Of a DNA stretch of 64,000 bases, positions 53,523 to 61,565 are shown one piece after another. The translations under genes and the position numbers were made by a program. Every line of letters starts with the position of its first letter. Positions within the stretch are counted from its first letter, which is position 1. Origin of the DNA: Neoroseomonas lacus (GTDB lineage Bacteria > Pseudomonadota > Alphaproteobacteria > Acetobacterales > Acetobacteraceae); contig NZ_BMKW01000009.1 of assembly GCF_014644535.1 (NCBI RefSeq), forward strand, positions 124,001 through 188,000, in the 5' to 3' direction. The notes below the pieces were generated by a model, which was given only the letters and a program-made list of their open reading frames with translations, did not search any database and had not been told where the DNA came from.

Positions 53523-53640
53523 GGCTCCGTGGAGAACTGCCTGAGCCATAGGGCGATGGTGACGACGGCGAGGATGTTGCGGGCGGTCTTGTCGTAGCGA
53601 GCGGCGCCGCCTCTCCAGCTCTTTCCGCGGCGCGAGGGGC
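53504..53640 (-). pseudogene. IS5-family transposase remnant (C-terminal end)
   Basis: On the minus strand the sequence reads SWRGGAARYDKTARNILAVV then IALWLRQFSTEP and a stop. RYDKxARNxLA followed by an aliphatic helix is the standard C-terminus of IS5-type DDE transposases. Only about 40 codons remain; no catalytic residues or terminal repeats are present. It lies directly between a family-2 repeat and the ABC-F stop. Confidence 0.7.
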
Positions 53641-53641
53641 C

Positions 53642-55264
53642 TCAGCCGTGCAGGCCCGGCGCCTCATGCCCGGTCCGCGCGACATATTCGGTATAGCCGC
53701 CATCGTACTGGTGGATGCCCTCCGTGGTCAGTTCCAGGACGCGGTTCGACAGCGCGGCGAGGAAATGCCGGTCATGCGAGACGAACAGCATCGTCCCCTC
53801 ATAGCCTGCGAGCGCGGTGATCAGCATTTCCTTGGTCGCCATGTCCAGGTGGTTGGTGGGTTCGTCGAGCACCAGGAAATTCGGCGGATCGTAGAGCATG
53901 CGTGCCATCACCAGCCGCGCCTTCTCGCCGCCTGACAGCACGCGGCACTTCTTCTCGACATCGTCGCCGGAGAAGCCAAAGCAGCCGGCGAGCGCGCGCA
54001 GCGAGCCCTGGCCGGCCTGCGGGAAGGTATCCTCCAGCGACTGGAAAACCGACCGCTCGGGGTCGAGCAATTCCATCGCGTGCTGCGCGAAATACCCCAT
54101 CTTCACGCTGCCACCGACCGCGACGCTGCCTTCATCCGGCGTCGTCGTGCCCGTCACCAGCTTCAGCAGGGTGGATTTGCCGGCGCCGTTGACGCCGAGC
54201 ACGCAGCAGCGTTCGCGCCGGCGCACCAGCAGGTCGAGTCCGTCATAGATCACCTTGCTGCCGTAGCGCTTGTGCACGCCGCGCAGATTGACGACGTCGT
54301 CGCCCGAGCGCGGCGCTGGCGGGAAGTCGAAGGTGACGGTCTGGCGGCGCCTGGGCGGCTCGACGCGGTCGATCTTCTCGAGCTTCTTCACGCGCGACTG
54401 CACCTGGGCGGCGTGCGAGGCGCGCGCCTTGAAGCGCTCGATGAACTTGATCTCCTTGGCAAGCATCGCCTGCTGGCGCTCGAACTGTGCCTGCTGCTGC
54501 TGCTCGTTCATCGCGCGCTGCGCTTCGTAGAATTCGTAGTCGCCGGCGAAGGAGGTCAGCGTGCCGCCATCGATCTCGATCACCTTGTTGATGATGCGGT
54601 TCATGAATTCGCGGTCGTGCGAGGTCATCAACAACGCACCGTCATAGCCGGTGAGGAACTGCTCCAGCCAGATCAGGCTTTCGAGGTCGAGGTGGTTGCT
54701 CGGTTCGTCGAGCAGCATCACGTCAGGGCGCATCAGCAGGATGCGGGCGAGGGCGACGCGCATCTTCCAGCCGCCGGACAGCGCGCCGACATCGCCGTCC
54801 ATCATCTCCTGGCTGAAGCCGAGGCCGTCGAGCACCTCGCGCGCCTTGCTCTCCAGCGCATAGCCGCCGAGCTCCTCGAAGCGTGCCTGCACCTCGCCGA
54901 AGCGTTCGAGGATCTGCTCCATCTCGTCGGCGCGGTCGGGGTCGGCGAGGGCAGCCTCCAGTTCCTGCAATTCGGCGGCGACTTCGCTGACATTGCCGGC
55001 GCCGTCCATCACCTCCGACACCGCGCTGCGGCCGGACATCTCGCCGACATCCTGGCTGAAGAAGCCGATGCTGATGCCGCGATCGACCAGCACCTGGCCT
55101 TCATCGGGCTCGTCGCGGCCAGTGATCATGCGGAACAGCGTCGATTTGCCGGCGCCGTTGGGGCCGACGAGGCCGATGCGCTCGCCCTTCTGGAGCGCCG
55201 CGGAGGCCTCGATGAATAGAAGCTGCTGGCCGTTCTGCTTGCTGATGCTGTCGAGGCGGATCAT
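53642..55264 (-). CDS. ABC-F family ATPase
   Basis: This 540-residue protein has two ABC domains and no membrane segments. Walker A sequences are GPNGAGKST (near residue 36) and GVNGAGKST (near 353), signature LSGGWKM and LSGGEKA, and both Walker B motifs with LDEPSNHLD and LDEPTNHLD. A charged linker (EQQQQAQFERQQAML) separates them. ABC-F proteins act on ribosomes as translation factors. The subgroup resembles YbiT/YheS-like housekeeping members rather than resistance types. Confidence 0.94.
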   Translation of the reverse strand: MIRLDSISKQNGQQLLFIEASAALQKGERIGLVGPNGAGKSTLFRMITGRDEPDEGQVLVDRGISIGFFSQDVGEMSGRSAVSEVMDGAGNVSEVAAELQELEAALADPDRADEMEQILERFGEVQARFEELGGYALESKAREVLDGLGFSQEMMDGDVGALSGGWKMRVALARILLMRPDVMLLDEPSNHLDLESLIWLEQFLTGYDGALLMTSHDREFMNRIINKVIEIDGGTLTSFAGDYEFYEAQRAMNEQQQQAQFERQQAMLAKEIKFIERFKARASHAAQVQSRVKKLEKIDRVEPPRRRQTVTFDFPPAPRSGDDVVNLRGVHKRYGSKVIYDGLDLLVRRRERCCVLGVNGAGKSTLLKLVTGTTTPDEGSVAVGGSVKMGYFAQHAMELLDPERSVFQSLEDTFPQAGQGSLRALAGCFGFSGDDVEKKCRVLSGGEKARLVMARMLYDPPNFLVLDEPTNHLDMATKEMLITALAGYEGTMLFVSHDRHFLAALSNRVLELTTEGIHQYDGGYTEYVARTGHEAPGLHG

Positions 55265-55358
55265 GGGGTCCCGGGGGAGGCAGGAAGGCGGCGCTCACGC
55301 CGCGGGAGCCGCCCGAGACCACGTCCCGGGCCGCGCCGTCAACCGCGCGCGTGCGACG

Positions 55359-56099
55359 TCAGCCGCCGAATGGCATCAGCCCCGTGCGCAGCGCATGCGC
55401 CCAGCCGGCCCGGCCGAGCGATTCCGCCCGCGCCGCCGCCGCTTCGTGGTGATAGGCCAGCGCGATCATCTCGCAGCCGAGCAGCCGGCCTGCCTCGACC
55501 TCCAGCACCGCATAGCGGGCGAAGGGGGACCCGGCTTCGGAGACATGCGGCGGCGGCGTGGGGTCCGCATAGGCCGGGCAGCCGACGCTGCCGGGGTTGA
55601 GCACCAGCCGGCCGTCTTCCAGCAGCAGCATGCCGGCGAGGTGGCTATGGGCGCATAGCAGCAGGGTTGCCTCTGTCGGGCCGAGGCGGGCGGCCACCTC
55701 CGCCGCGACGGAGGGGATCAGGCGTCCCGATGCAACTTCCTCGAGCAGATAGGCGCTGTCGTCGTCCGGCCTGGCATGGAAGGCCAGCACGCCGGGGGCG
55801 GGTTCCAGCCTCGGCGGCAGGCCCCACAACCAAGCCACCTGGCCGCCATCCATCTGGTCACGGGCGAAGCTGTCGGAGTGGCCTTCCCCGCCCTCGCCGA
55901 TCCAGCGGTCATGGTTGCCGCGCAGCGTGGCGATGGCGCGGGATTGGACCAGTTCCACTGTCTCGCGCGGCCAGAGCGGACCGGAGGCGACGTCGCCGAG
56001 GTTGATGACCTGCTGAAGCCCGCGTCGGTCGATATCGGCGAGGACCGCCTCGAGGGCGAGGAGATTGCCATGGATGTCGGCGATGACGGCGAGCTTCAT
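55359..56099 (-). CDS. Metallophosphoesterase (YfcE/MJ0936-like)
   Basis: This 246-residue calcineurin-type phosphoesterase has ADIHGNLLALEAVL, NLGDVASGP, LRGNHD and CAHSHLAG motifs with the metal-binding Asp, His and Asn. The late LVLNPGSVGCPAYAD is typical of the YfcE-like branch. Start ATG 56099 is chosen, though the frame is open further. It is divergent from the haem operon and its promoter region shares the Fur-type box. Confidence 0.92.
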   Translation of the reverse strand: MKLAVIADIHGNLLALEAVLADIDRRGLQQVINLGDVASGPLWPRETVELVQSRAIATLRGNHDRWIGEGGEGHSDSFARDQMDGGQVAWLWGLPPRLEPAPGVLAFHARPDDDSAYLLEEVASGRLIPSVAAEVAARLGPTEATLLLCAHSHLAGMLLLEDGRLVLNPGSVGCPAYADPTPPPHVSEAGSPFARYAVLEVEAGRLLGCEMIALAYHHEAAAARAESLGRAGWAHALRTGLMPFGG

Positions 56100-56130
56100 G
56101 GGCCGAGTATAGGGCAGCAGGCGTGACATT

Positions 56131-56160
56131 TTGCGAATCATTGTTGCGAATGATTCGCAA
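56131..56160. promoter_or_regulatory. Fur-type operator of haem operon
   Basis: TTGCGAA-TGA-TTCGCAA (56144-56160) is a perfect inverted repeat, with an extra half-site TTGCGAAT at 56131-56138. This spacing of TGCGAAT half-sites is typical of Fur/Irr-type iron boxes. It overlaps the -35 of the promoter at 56144-56172 and lies just upstream of the divergent phosphoesterase. Confidence 0.75.
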
Positions 56161-56172
56161 TATCGTTATAAC
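56144..56172 (+). promoter_or_regulatory. Candidate sigma-70 promoter of haem operon
   Basis: TTGCGA (56144-56149), 17-base spacer, TATAAC (56167-56172). The -35 lies within the Fur-type box, so binding would block polymerase. Transcription would begin near 56179, about 58 bases before the first small gene. Confidence 0.6.
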
Positions 56173-56236
56173 CCGATCACCGGCAATCCGGTGGGCAAAC
56201 CCACCGGGCACCGGCGGTAAGGAAGGGGCTTGGCGC

Positions 56237-56350
56237 GTGGCGAGTTGGACCGAAGCGGGCATCGTGGTGATGTCGGTCGCCTATCTGCATCTGGTCTGGC
56301 GCGTCTCACGCATGGCTTCCGCCGCATCGTCCGGGGCCGGCCGCCGATGA
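56237..56350 (+). CDS. 37-residue membrane peptide upstream of hemP
   Basis: The GTG at 56237 follows AAGGAAGGGG by about eight bases, the best ribosome site in the region. The 37-residue product has one hydrophobic helix (AGIVVMSVAYLHLVW, about residues 7-21) and a basic, Ser/Ala/Gly-rich tail. Its TGA overlaps the hemP ATG (ATGA), so hemP translation is probably coupled to it. It is the first gene behind the Fur-controlled promoter. I know of no named family; it might be a small membrane partner of the uptake system or a coupling leader. Confidence 0.6.
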   Translation: MASWTEAGIVVMSVAYLHLVWRVSRMASAASSGAGRR

Positions 56351-56508
56351 TGCGCGACGCGCCGCCTCCCCCGACGCCTGGCGCGGCGCCCAGCGTGCTG
56401 GAAAGCCGCTCGCTGCTCGGCGAGGCACGCGAGGTCATCATCCGGCATGGCAGCGAGATCTACCGCCTCAAATTGACGCGGCACGACAAGCTCATTCTGA
56501 CCAAATAG
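56347..56508 (+). CDS. hemP: Hemin uptake protein HemP
   Basis: This 53-residue protein has the HemP core VLESRSLLGEAREVIIRHG followed by EIYRLKLTRHDKLILTK at the C-terminus. HemP is needed for full haem-receptor expression in several Proteobacteria, probably through regulation. ATG 56347 is followed by a second ATG. It lies between the small membrane peptide and the receptor gene, with a 94-base gap to the latter. Confidence 0.93.
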   Translation: MMRDAPPPPTPGAAPSVLESRSLLGEAREVIIRHGSEIYRLKLTRHDKLILTK

Positions 56509-56602
56509 CCCGCCCGCATTTACTGCCCAGCCAGCACGCCAGGGACCGCGCGTCCTCCGCCAGCCAGCCAGGCCCCGAACCTATCCCTCGGAGTGTCCTC
56601 GC

Positions 56603-58627
56603 ATGGCTTCCCGTCGCCCCATCGGGCTTTGCGCAACTCTTGCCGCCATCTGCGCTGCCGGCCCGCTCGCCGCGCAGCAGGCGGACCCGCCGCCGGCCGT
56701 CGTCGCCACGCCACTCGATGCGGTGACGGCGACGGGCACGCGCACGCCCACCATCTCGGGCGACAGCGCCGTGCCGGTCAGCGTGCTGAGCCGCGAGGAA
56801 ATCCTCGAACGCGATGCGCGTTCGGTCTCCGAGACGATCCGCGACGTGCCGGGTGTCGAGCTGTCCGGCGTGGGGCGCACCACGGCGCTGCAGCCGCTGA
56901 TTCGCGGCCTGGGCGATGACCGCATCGTCTTCCGCATCGATGGCGCCAGGAACAACTTCAACGCCGGCCATCGCGGGCGGATCTTCATCGACCCGGAATT
57001 GCTGCGCCAGATCGACGTGATGCGCGGGCCGGGTTCGGCGCTCTATGGCTCGGGTGCGATCGGCGGCGTCATCAACATGCGCACGATCGAGCCTGACGAC
57101 ATCATCCAGCCGGATTCCGACCTGCCGGTCGGCGGCTTCTTCCGTGGTGGCTACCAGTCGCAGGGCAGCATGTGGCGCGGCCTGGCCGCCGGTGCGGCAC
57201 GGGCCGGTGACTTCGCCGTGCTGGGCGCGATTTCCGGCTTCAACAACTCGAACTTCACCGACGGCGCCGGCAACACCATCCCCTATACTGCCGACTCCGT
57301 GGCGAACGGGCTGGCGCGGTTGCAATGGCGGCCGGGCAACCATCAGTTCGACCTCTCCGGCATGATGTTCCGCGATTCGAACGTCCTGCCGATCGCCGCC
57401 AACACCGCCACTGAGCAGAGCATCTCCGACCGCATCACGGAACAGCAGGTCTATACGCTGCGCTGGAACTACGCCGACCCGTCGATGCCGCTGCTGAACC
57501 CGCAGGTCGTTGTCTACCACAACCATGTCCTGCTGCAGGAACAGCGCCGCACCGGCACCCGCGCGCGCGACACCACGGACCAGACGACCAACGGCATCGA
57601 TGCGCAGAACAACAGCCGCTTCAGCCTGTTCGGCTGGGACAACCACATCGTTACCCTCGGCACGGAGTTCTATCGCGACGACCAGGAAGGCACGCAGAAT
57701 GGCCGCCGCCGCACGCAGTTCCCGTCCGCCTCGCAGGATGTGCTCGGCATCTACGGGCAGGACCAGATCGCAATGGGCGACTTCACCCTGGTCGGTGCGC
57801 TGCGCTACGACGCCTTCAGCCAGAGCGCCGACGACGCCAACAACGACACCAATGTCGACCGGCTCTCGCCCAAGGTCAGCCTGGCCTACCAGGTGACGCC
57901 CTGGTTGCAGCCCTACATCTCCTATGCCGAGGCGTTCCGCGCGCCCTCGCTGACCGAACTGTACGTTTCCGGCCAGCACTTCCCGGGCAATCTGTTCATC
58001 CCGAACCCCGACCTGAAGCCGGAGACCTCGCACAACATCGAGGCGGGCGTGAATGTCCGCTTCAGCGACGTGCTGCGCGACGGCGACCGGCTGCGCATGC
58101 GGATCACTGCCTTCCGCAATGAGATCGACAACTTCATCGAGCAGCTCGTCTATGCCACCTATACCGTGTCGCGGAATGTCGCCTCGGCGCGCATCCAGGG
58201 TGTCGAGGCGGAGCTGCAATACGACACCGGCACCTGGTTCGGCGCCGTCTCGGCCAGCGCGCTGCAGGGCGACAATCTGACCGACGACCAGCCGCTCGCC
58301 TCGGTGCCGGCGAACCGCATGACGCTGTCGGGCGGTTACCGCTTCCTCGAAGCCGGCGTGGTGGTCGGCGCGCGCTGGCAGCTGGTGGCGACGCAGGACC
58401 GCAACCCGGACAACGTGCCCGGCCTGGCGGAGGAGACCTCGGGCTACGGGTTGCTCGACCTGTATGCGACCTGGCGGCCGAGCTTCGCGCCGAACCTGCG
58501 CTTCGATGTCGGGCTCGACAACGCCTTCGACCACGCCTACCGGCGCTCGACCTGGAATTCCAACCCGCCGCCGAACTTCTACGAGACGGGCCGGAACTTC
58601 CGCGCGGCGATGACGCTGACCTTCTGA
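56603..58627 (+). CDS. hmuR: TonB-dependent haem/haemoglobin receptor
   Basis: This 674-residue outer-membrane receptor has a signal peptide ending in AAQQA, a TonB box (LDAVTATGTR), a plug domain with PGVELSGVGRTTALQPLIRG and RGPGSALYGSGAIGGVINM, and a 22-strand barrel with the haem-receptor signature AEAFRAPSLTELYVSG. The NPDLKPETSHNIEAGV motif, with FRAP and NPNL-like loops, is typical of HmuR/HemR types. The C-terminal residue is Phe (AMTLTF). ATG 56603 fits the signal. The following tonB starts three bases after the stop. Confidence 0.94.
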   Translation: MASRRPIGLCATLAAICAAGPLAAQQADPPPAVVATPLDAVTATGTRTPTISGDSAVPVSVLSREEILERDARSVSETIRDVPGVELSGVGRTTALQPLIRGLGDDRIVFRIDGARNNFNAGHRGRIFIDPELLRQIDVMRGPGSALYGSGAIGGVINMRTIEPDDIIQPDSDLPVGGFFRGGYQSQGSMWRGLAAGAARAGDFAVLGAISGFNNSNFTDGAGNTIPYTADSVANGLARLQWRPGNHQFDLSGMMFRDSNVLPIAANTATEQSISDRITEQQVYTLRWNYADPSMPLLNPQVVVYHNHVLLQEQRRTGTRARDTTDQTTNGIDAQNNSRFSLFGWDNHIVTLGTEFYRDDQEGTQNGRRRTQFPSASQDVLGIYGQDQIAMGDFTLVGALRYDAFSQSADDANNDTNVDRLSPKVSLAYQVTPWLQPYISYAEAFRAPSLTELYVSGQHFPGNLFIPNPDLKPETSHNIEAGVNVRFSDVLRDGDRLRMRITAFRNEIDNFIEQLVYATYTVSRNVASARIQGVEAELQYDTGTWFGAVSASALQGDNLTDDQPLASVPANRMTLSGGYRFLEAGVVVGARWQLVATQDRNPDNVPGLAEETSGYGLLDLYATWRPSFAPNLRFDVGLDNAFDHAYRRSTWNSNPPPNFYETGRNFRAAMTLTF

Positions 58628-58630
58628 ACC

Positions 58631-59644
58631 GTGTCGGGCGCGGCCTTCCCCCCATCGCGCCTGTGCAGCCCGCCGGCCTTTCTCGCCGGCGGGCCTTGGC
58701 GTCGCGCGACCGCCGCGTCGCTCGCGCTGCATGCGGCGATCGCCGCCTGGCTTGTGATGGATTGGCGCGGCCTGCCGGAGACGGGGGGTGGCACGCCGGA
58801 CGCGGCGCTGGTGGTGGAATGGGCGCCGTCGCAGGGCGAGCCCGATGGCGCCGGGGAACCCACCGCCGAGGCTGCGGCAGCACCCGCGCCTGACCTGACC
58901 GCCGCCGCCGCGCCGGCGCCGCCCGCGCCGCCGCTGGTGCCGGATGTCCCGCCGCCGCCCGTCGTCCCGATGCCGATGCCCGCGCCGGCGCCGCCGGTCG
59001 TCGCGCCCGAACCGCCACAAGCGGCCCCGCCCGATCCGAGCGCGTTGGCCGAGGCTGAACCCGTGGCGGCGGTGCCGCCGCCGGCGCCCGTGATGGAACA
59101 GACGGAGCAGGCCGAGCGGGCGGAACCCCTGCCCGCCCCGCCACCGGCACCGCCGCCACCATCGCAGCAGGTCGCCTCGGCGACACCGGTGGCGCAGCCG
59201 GCCCCGTCCGCGCCCGCGCCGCGACCGGCACCCAACGCATCAGCCGCGCAGCGCCCCCGGCGCGGCACGCCCGACGCCGCGCACCAGGTGGCCGCGCGCG
59301 GGCCATCGATGGCGCCGGCAGCCGGCGCGGCTGTCGCCCCGCCAGACAATGCCGGCGGCGGCCCGATCGTCATCCATGCGCCGCGCTACCGGCGGCCGCC
59401 GAACCCGCCGCAATACCCGGCCCGCGCGCTCGACCTCGGCATGACCGGCACGGTGACGGTGCGCGCCCTGGTCTCGCCCGATGGCGACACGCAGGAGACG
59501 CGCCTGTGGCGTTCCTCCGGCTACCCGCTGCTCGATGCCGCGGCGATCGCCGCGGTGCGCCGCTGGGCCTTCGAACCCGCGCGCCATGGTGACCGAGCCG
59601 TGCCCGCCTGGGTCGAGGTCCCCGTCCATTTCCGCCTGAACTGA
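58631..59644 (+). CDS. tonB: Energy transducer TonB
   Basis: This 337-residue TonB has one N-terminal helix (ASLALHAAIAAWLVMDW), a long Pro/Ala/Glu-rich periplasmic spacer (about residues 60-245) and the C-terminal domain YPARALDLGMTGTVTVRALVSPDGDTQETRLW...AAIAAVRRWAFEPAR. It passes proton-motive energy to the receptor encoded upstream. ExbB/ExbD genes are not in the window, so these must lie elsewhere. The GTG start at 58631 is close to the receptor stop. A tonB inside the haem operon suggests a dedicated transducer. Confidence 0.93.
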   Translation: MSGAAFPPSRLCSPPAFLAGGPWRRATAASLALHAAIAAWLVMDWRGLPETGGGTPDAALVVEWAPSQGEPDGAGEPTAEAAAAPAPDLTAAAAPAPPAPPLVPDVPPPPVVPMPMPAPAPPVVAPEPPQAAPPDPSALAEAEPVAAVPPPAPVMEQTEQAERAEPLPAPPPAPPPPSQQVASATPVAQPAPSAPAPRPAPNASAAQRPRRGTPDAAHQVAARGPSMAPAAGAAVAPPDNAGGGPIVIHAPRYRRPPNPPQYPARALDLGMTGTVTVRALVSPDGDTQETRLWRSSGYPLLDAAAIAAVRRWAFEPARHGDRAVPAWVEVPVHFRLN

Positions 59645-59646
59645 CC

Positions 59647-60699
59647 ATGAGGACGATTGCCATGACCACACTCGCAGACCGTCACGCCAGCCTGATCGAG
59701 GAGGCCGGCAAGCCGATCCGCGCCCGCGACGCCGCCGTACGGCTGGGCACCACCGAGGCCGCGCTGGTCGCCTCGGGCGCCACCGGCCCGGCGACGCCAC
59801 TGCGGCCGGACTGGGCGGCGCTGATCGGCGCCATGCCGCAGGCCGGGCGGATCATGGCACTGACCCGCAACGAGCATGCGGTGCATGAGCGCCATGGGCA
59901 GTTTGTCGATGTCTCCTCGGGGCCTGGCCATATCCTGGTGCTCGGGCCGGATATCGATTTGCGGCTGTTCCCGCGCCACTGGGCGCATGCCTATGCGCTG
60001 GGCGGCGAGCGGCCCTCGATCCAGGTCTTCGACAAGGACGGCGTCGCCGCGCACAAGATTTTCGCGACCGAGGCGACGGACCGCGACGGCTGGGCGCGCA
60101 TCCTCGCGGCCTTCGCCATCGAGGCCGCCGCCGAGCCGCCCGCCGCACCCCCCGGCCCGACCGGGGCGGCGGATGAAGGCGTCGTCGATGCCAGCGCCCT
60201 GCGCCAGGATTGGCTCGCCCTGCGCGACACCCATGACTTCTTCCCGATGCTGAGGCGCCATCGCGCGTCGCGGCGCCAGGCCTTCGTCCTCGCCGGGCAG
60301 GACCTCGCGCTGAAGCTGGCGCCGCAGGCGGGTGCCGAGGTGCTGCGCCTGGCGGCGGCGCGGGGGGTGCCGGTGATGGTGTTCGTCGGCAATCGCGCCG
60401 CCATCCAGATCCATACCGGGCCGGTCGAGCGGCTGGTCGATATCCCCGGCTGGTTCAACGTGCTCGACCCCGACTTCAACCTGCATCTGCGCGAGGCCGG
60501 CGTGGCCAATGCCTGGCGCGTGGTGAAGCCGACCGAGGATGGTGCCGTCACTTCGATCGAATTGCTCGACGCGACGGGCGAGGTGGTCGCGCTGCTGTTC
60601 GGCGCCCGCAAGCCGGGTGAGCGCGAGCGCGAGGATTGGCGCGAGATCGCCGCCCTGGCCGTGGAACGCCTGGCGGTGCCGGCGGAGCACGCGGCGTGA
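59647..60699 (+). CDS. hmuS: Hemin-degrading factor HmuS/HemS
   Basis: This 350-residue cytoplasmic protein has the duplicated HemS domain: IMALTRNEHAVHERHGQFVDVSSG in the first half and the matching QIHTGPVERLVDIPGWFNVLDPDFNLHL in the second. The family accepts haem from the ABC importer and may degrade it. ATG 59647 begins three bases after tonB; the next gene overlaps its stop (GTGA). Confidence 0.93.
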   Translation: MRTIAMTTLADRHASLIEEAGKPIRARDAAVRLGTTEAALVASGATGPATPLRPDWAALIGAMPQAGRIMALTRNEHAVHERHGQFVDVSSGPGHILVLGPDIDLRLFPRHWAHAYALGGERPSIQVFDKDGVAAHKIFATEATDRDGWARILAAFAIEAAAEPPAAPPGPTGAADEGVVDASALRQDWLALRDTHDFFPMLRRHRASRRQAFVLAGQDLALKLAPQAGAEVLRLAAARGVPVMVFVGNRAAIQIHTGPVERLVDIPGWFNVLDPDFNLHLREAGVANAWRVVKPTEDGAVTSIELLDATGEVVALLFGARKPGEREREDWREIAALAVERLAVPAEHAA

Positions 60700-61565
60700 T
60701 CGGCCGCCGGCTGCTGCTGGGCGGTGGTGCGGCGGCGCTGGCGGGACCGCTACGGGCGGCGATGCCGGCGCGCATCGTCGCGGTGGGTGGCGCGGTGACC
60801 GAATGCGCCTTCGCGCTCGGCGCCGGCGGGCACGTCATCGCGGTGGACAGCACCAGCCGCTTCCCGGCGGCGGCGCGCGCATTGCCGCAGATCGGCTACA
60901 TGCGCGCGCTGGCGCCGGAGGGGCTGATCGCGCTGCATCCCGACCTGCTGCTGCTGTCGGAGGAAGCCGGGCCGCCCCAGGCGGTCGCCGTGCTGCGCGC
61001 GGCCGGGGCGCCGATCCGTGCCATCCCGGAAGTGCCGACCGGCGAGGGCGTCGCGGCCAAGATCCGCGCCGTCGCCGCCGCGCTCGACGTCGATGGCGCG
61101 GCGGTGGCCGAGGCGGTGCTGGCCGATTGGCGGGCGCTGGATGCGCGGGTCGCGGCGCTGCGGCCGGTGCGTGCCATCTTCGTGCTGTCGGCGGCGCGCG
61201 GGGCGCCGGTGGTCTCCGGCGGGCATACCCAGGCGGCGGCGATGCTGGGCGCCTGCGGCGCGGAGAACGCCGTCACCGGCTTCAACGGCTACCGGCCGCT
61301 CTCAGCCGAGGCGGCGGCGCGGTTGGCGCCGGAGGCGGTCGTCATCATGGACCATGTCCTTGCCGAGCTGGGTGGCGTCGATGCGCTGCTCGGCATCCCG
61401 GCGCTGGCGGTGACGCCGGTGGCGCGGTCGCGGCGCGTCCTGCCGATCGACGGATCCTATGTGCTCAGCTTCGGGCCGCGCGCGGCGCAGGCGCGACGGG
61501 ACCTGACGCGGCTGTTGCACCCGGATGCGACGTTGCCCGACTTGCCGGCGCGGGCCTGGACGTGA
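60696..61565 (+). CDS. hmuT: Haem ABC transporter substrate-binding protein
   Basis: This 289-residue class III periplasmic binding protein has a twin-Arg-like signal (GRRLLLGGGAAALAGPLRAA), IVAVGGAVTECAFALG near residue 27 and GYMRALAPEGLIALHPDLLLLSEEAGPP, followed by the long helix backbone of HmuT/BtuF-type proteins. It would pass haem to HmuU. The GTG 60696 and its stop overlap the neighbours. Confidence 0.92.
   Translation: MIGRRLLLGGGAAALAGPLRAAMPARIVAVGGAVTECAFALGAGGHVIAVDSTSRFPAAARALPQIGYMRALAPEGLIALHPDLLLLSEEAGPPQAVAVLRAAGAPIRAIPEVPTGEGVAAKIRAVAAALDVDGAAVAEAVLADWRALDARVAALRPVRAIFVLSAARGAPVVSGGHTQAAAMLGACGAENAVTGFNGYRPLSAEAAARLAPEAVVIMDHVLAELGGVDALLGIPALAVTPVARSRRVLPIDGSYVLSFGPRAAQARRDLTRLLHPDATLPDLPARAWT

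Noticed and set aside
56492..59020. 842-codon minus-strand frame opposite the haem receptor and tonB
   Set aside because: Antisense shadow; the plus strand has a signal peptide, TonB box and barrel motifs.
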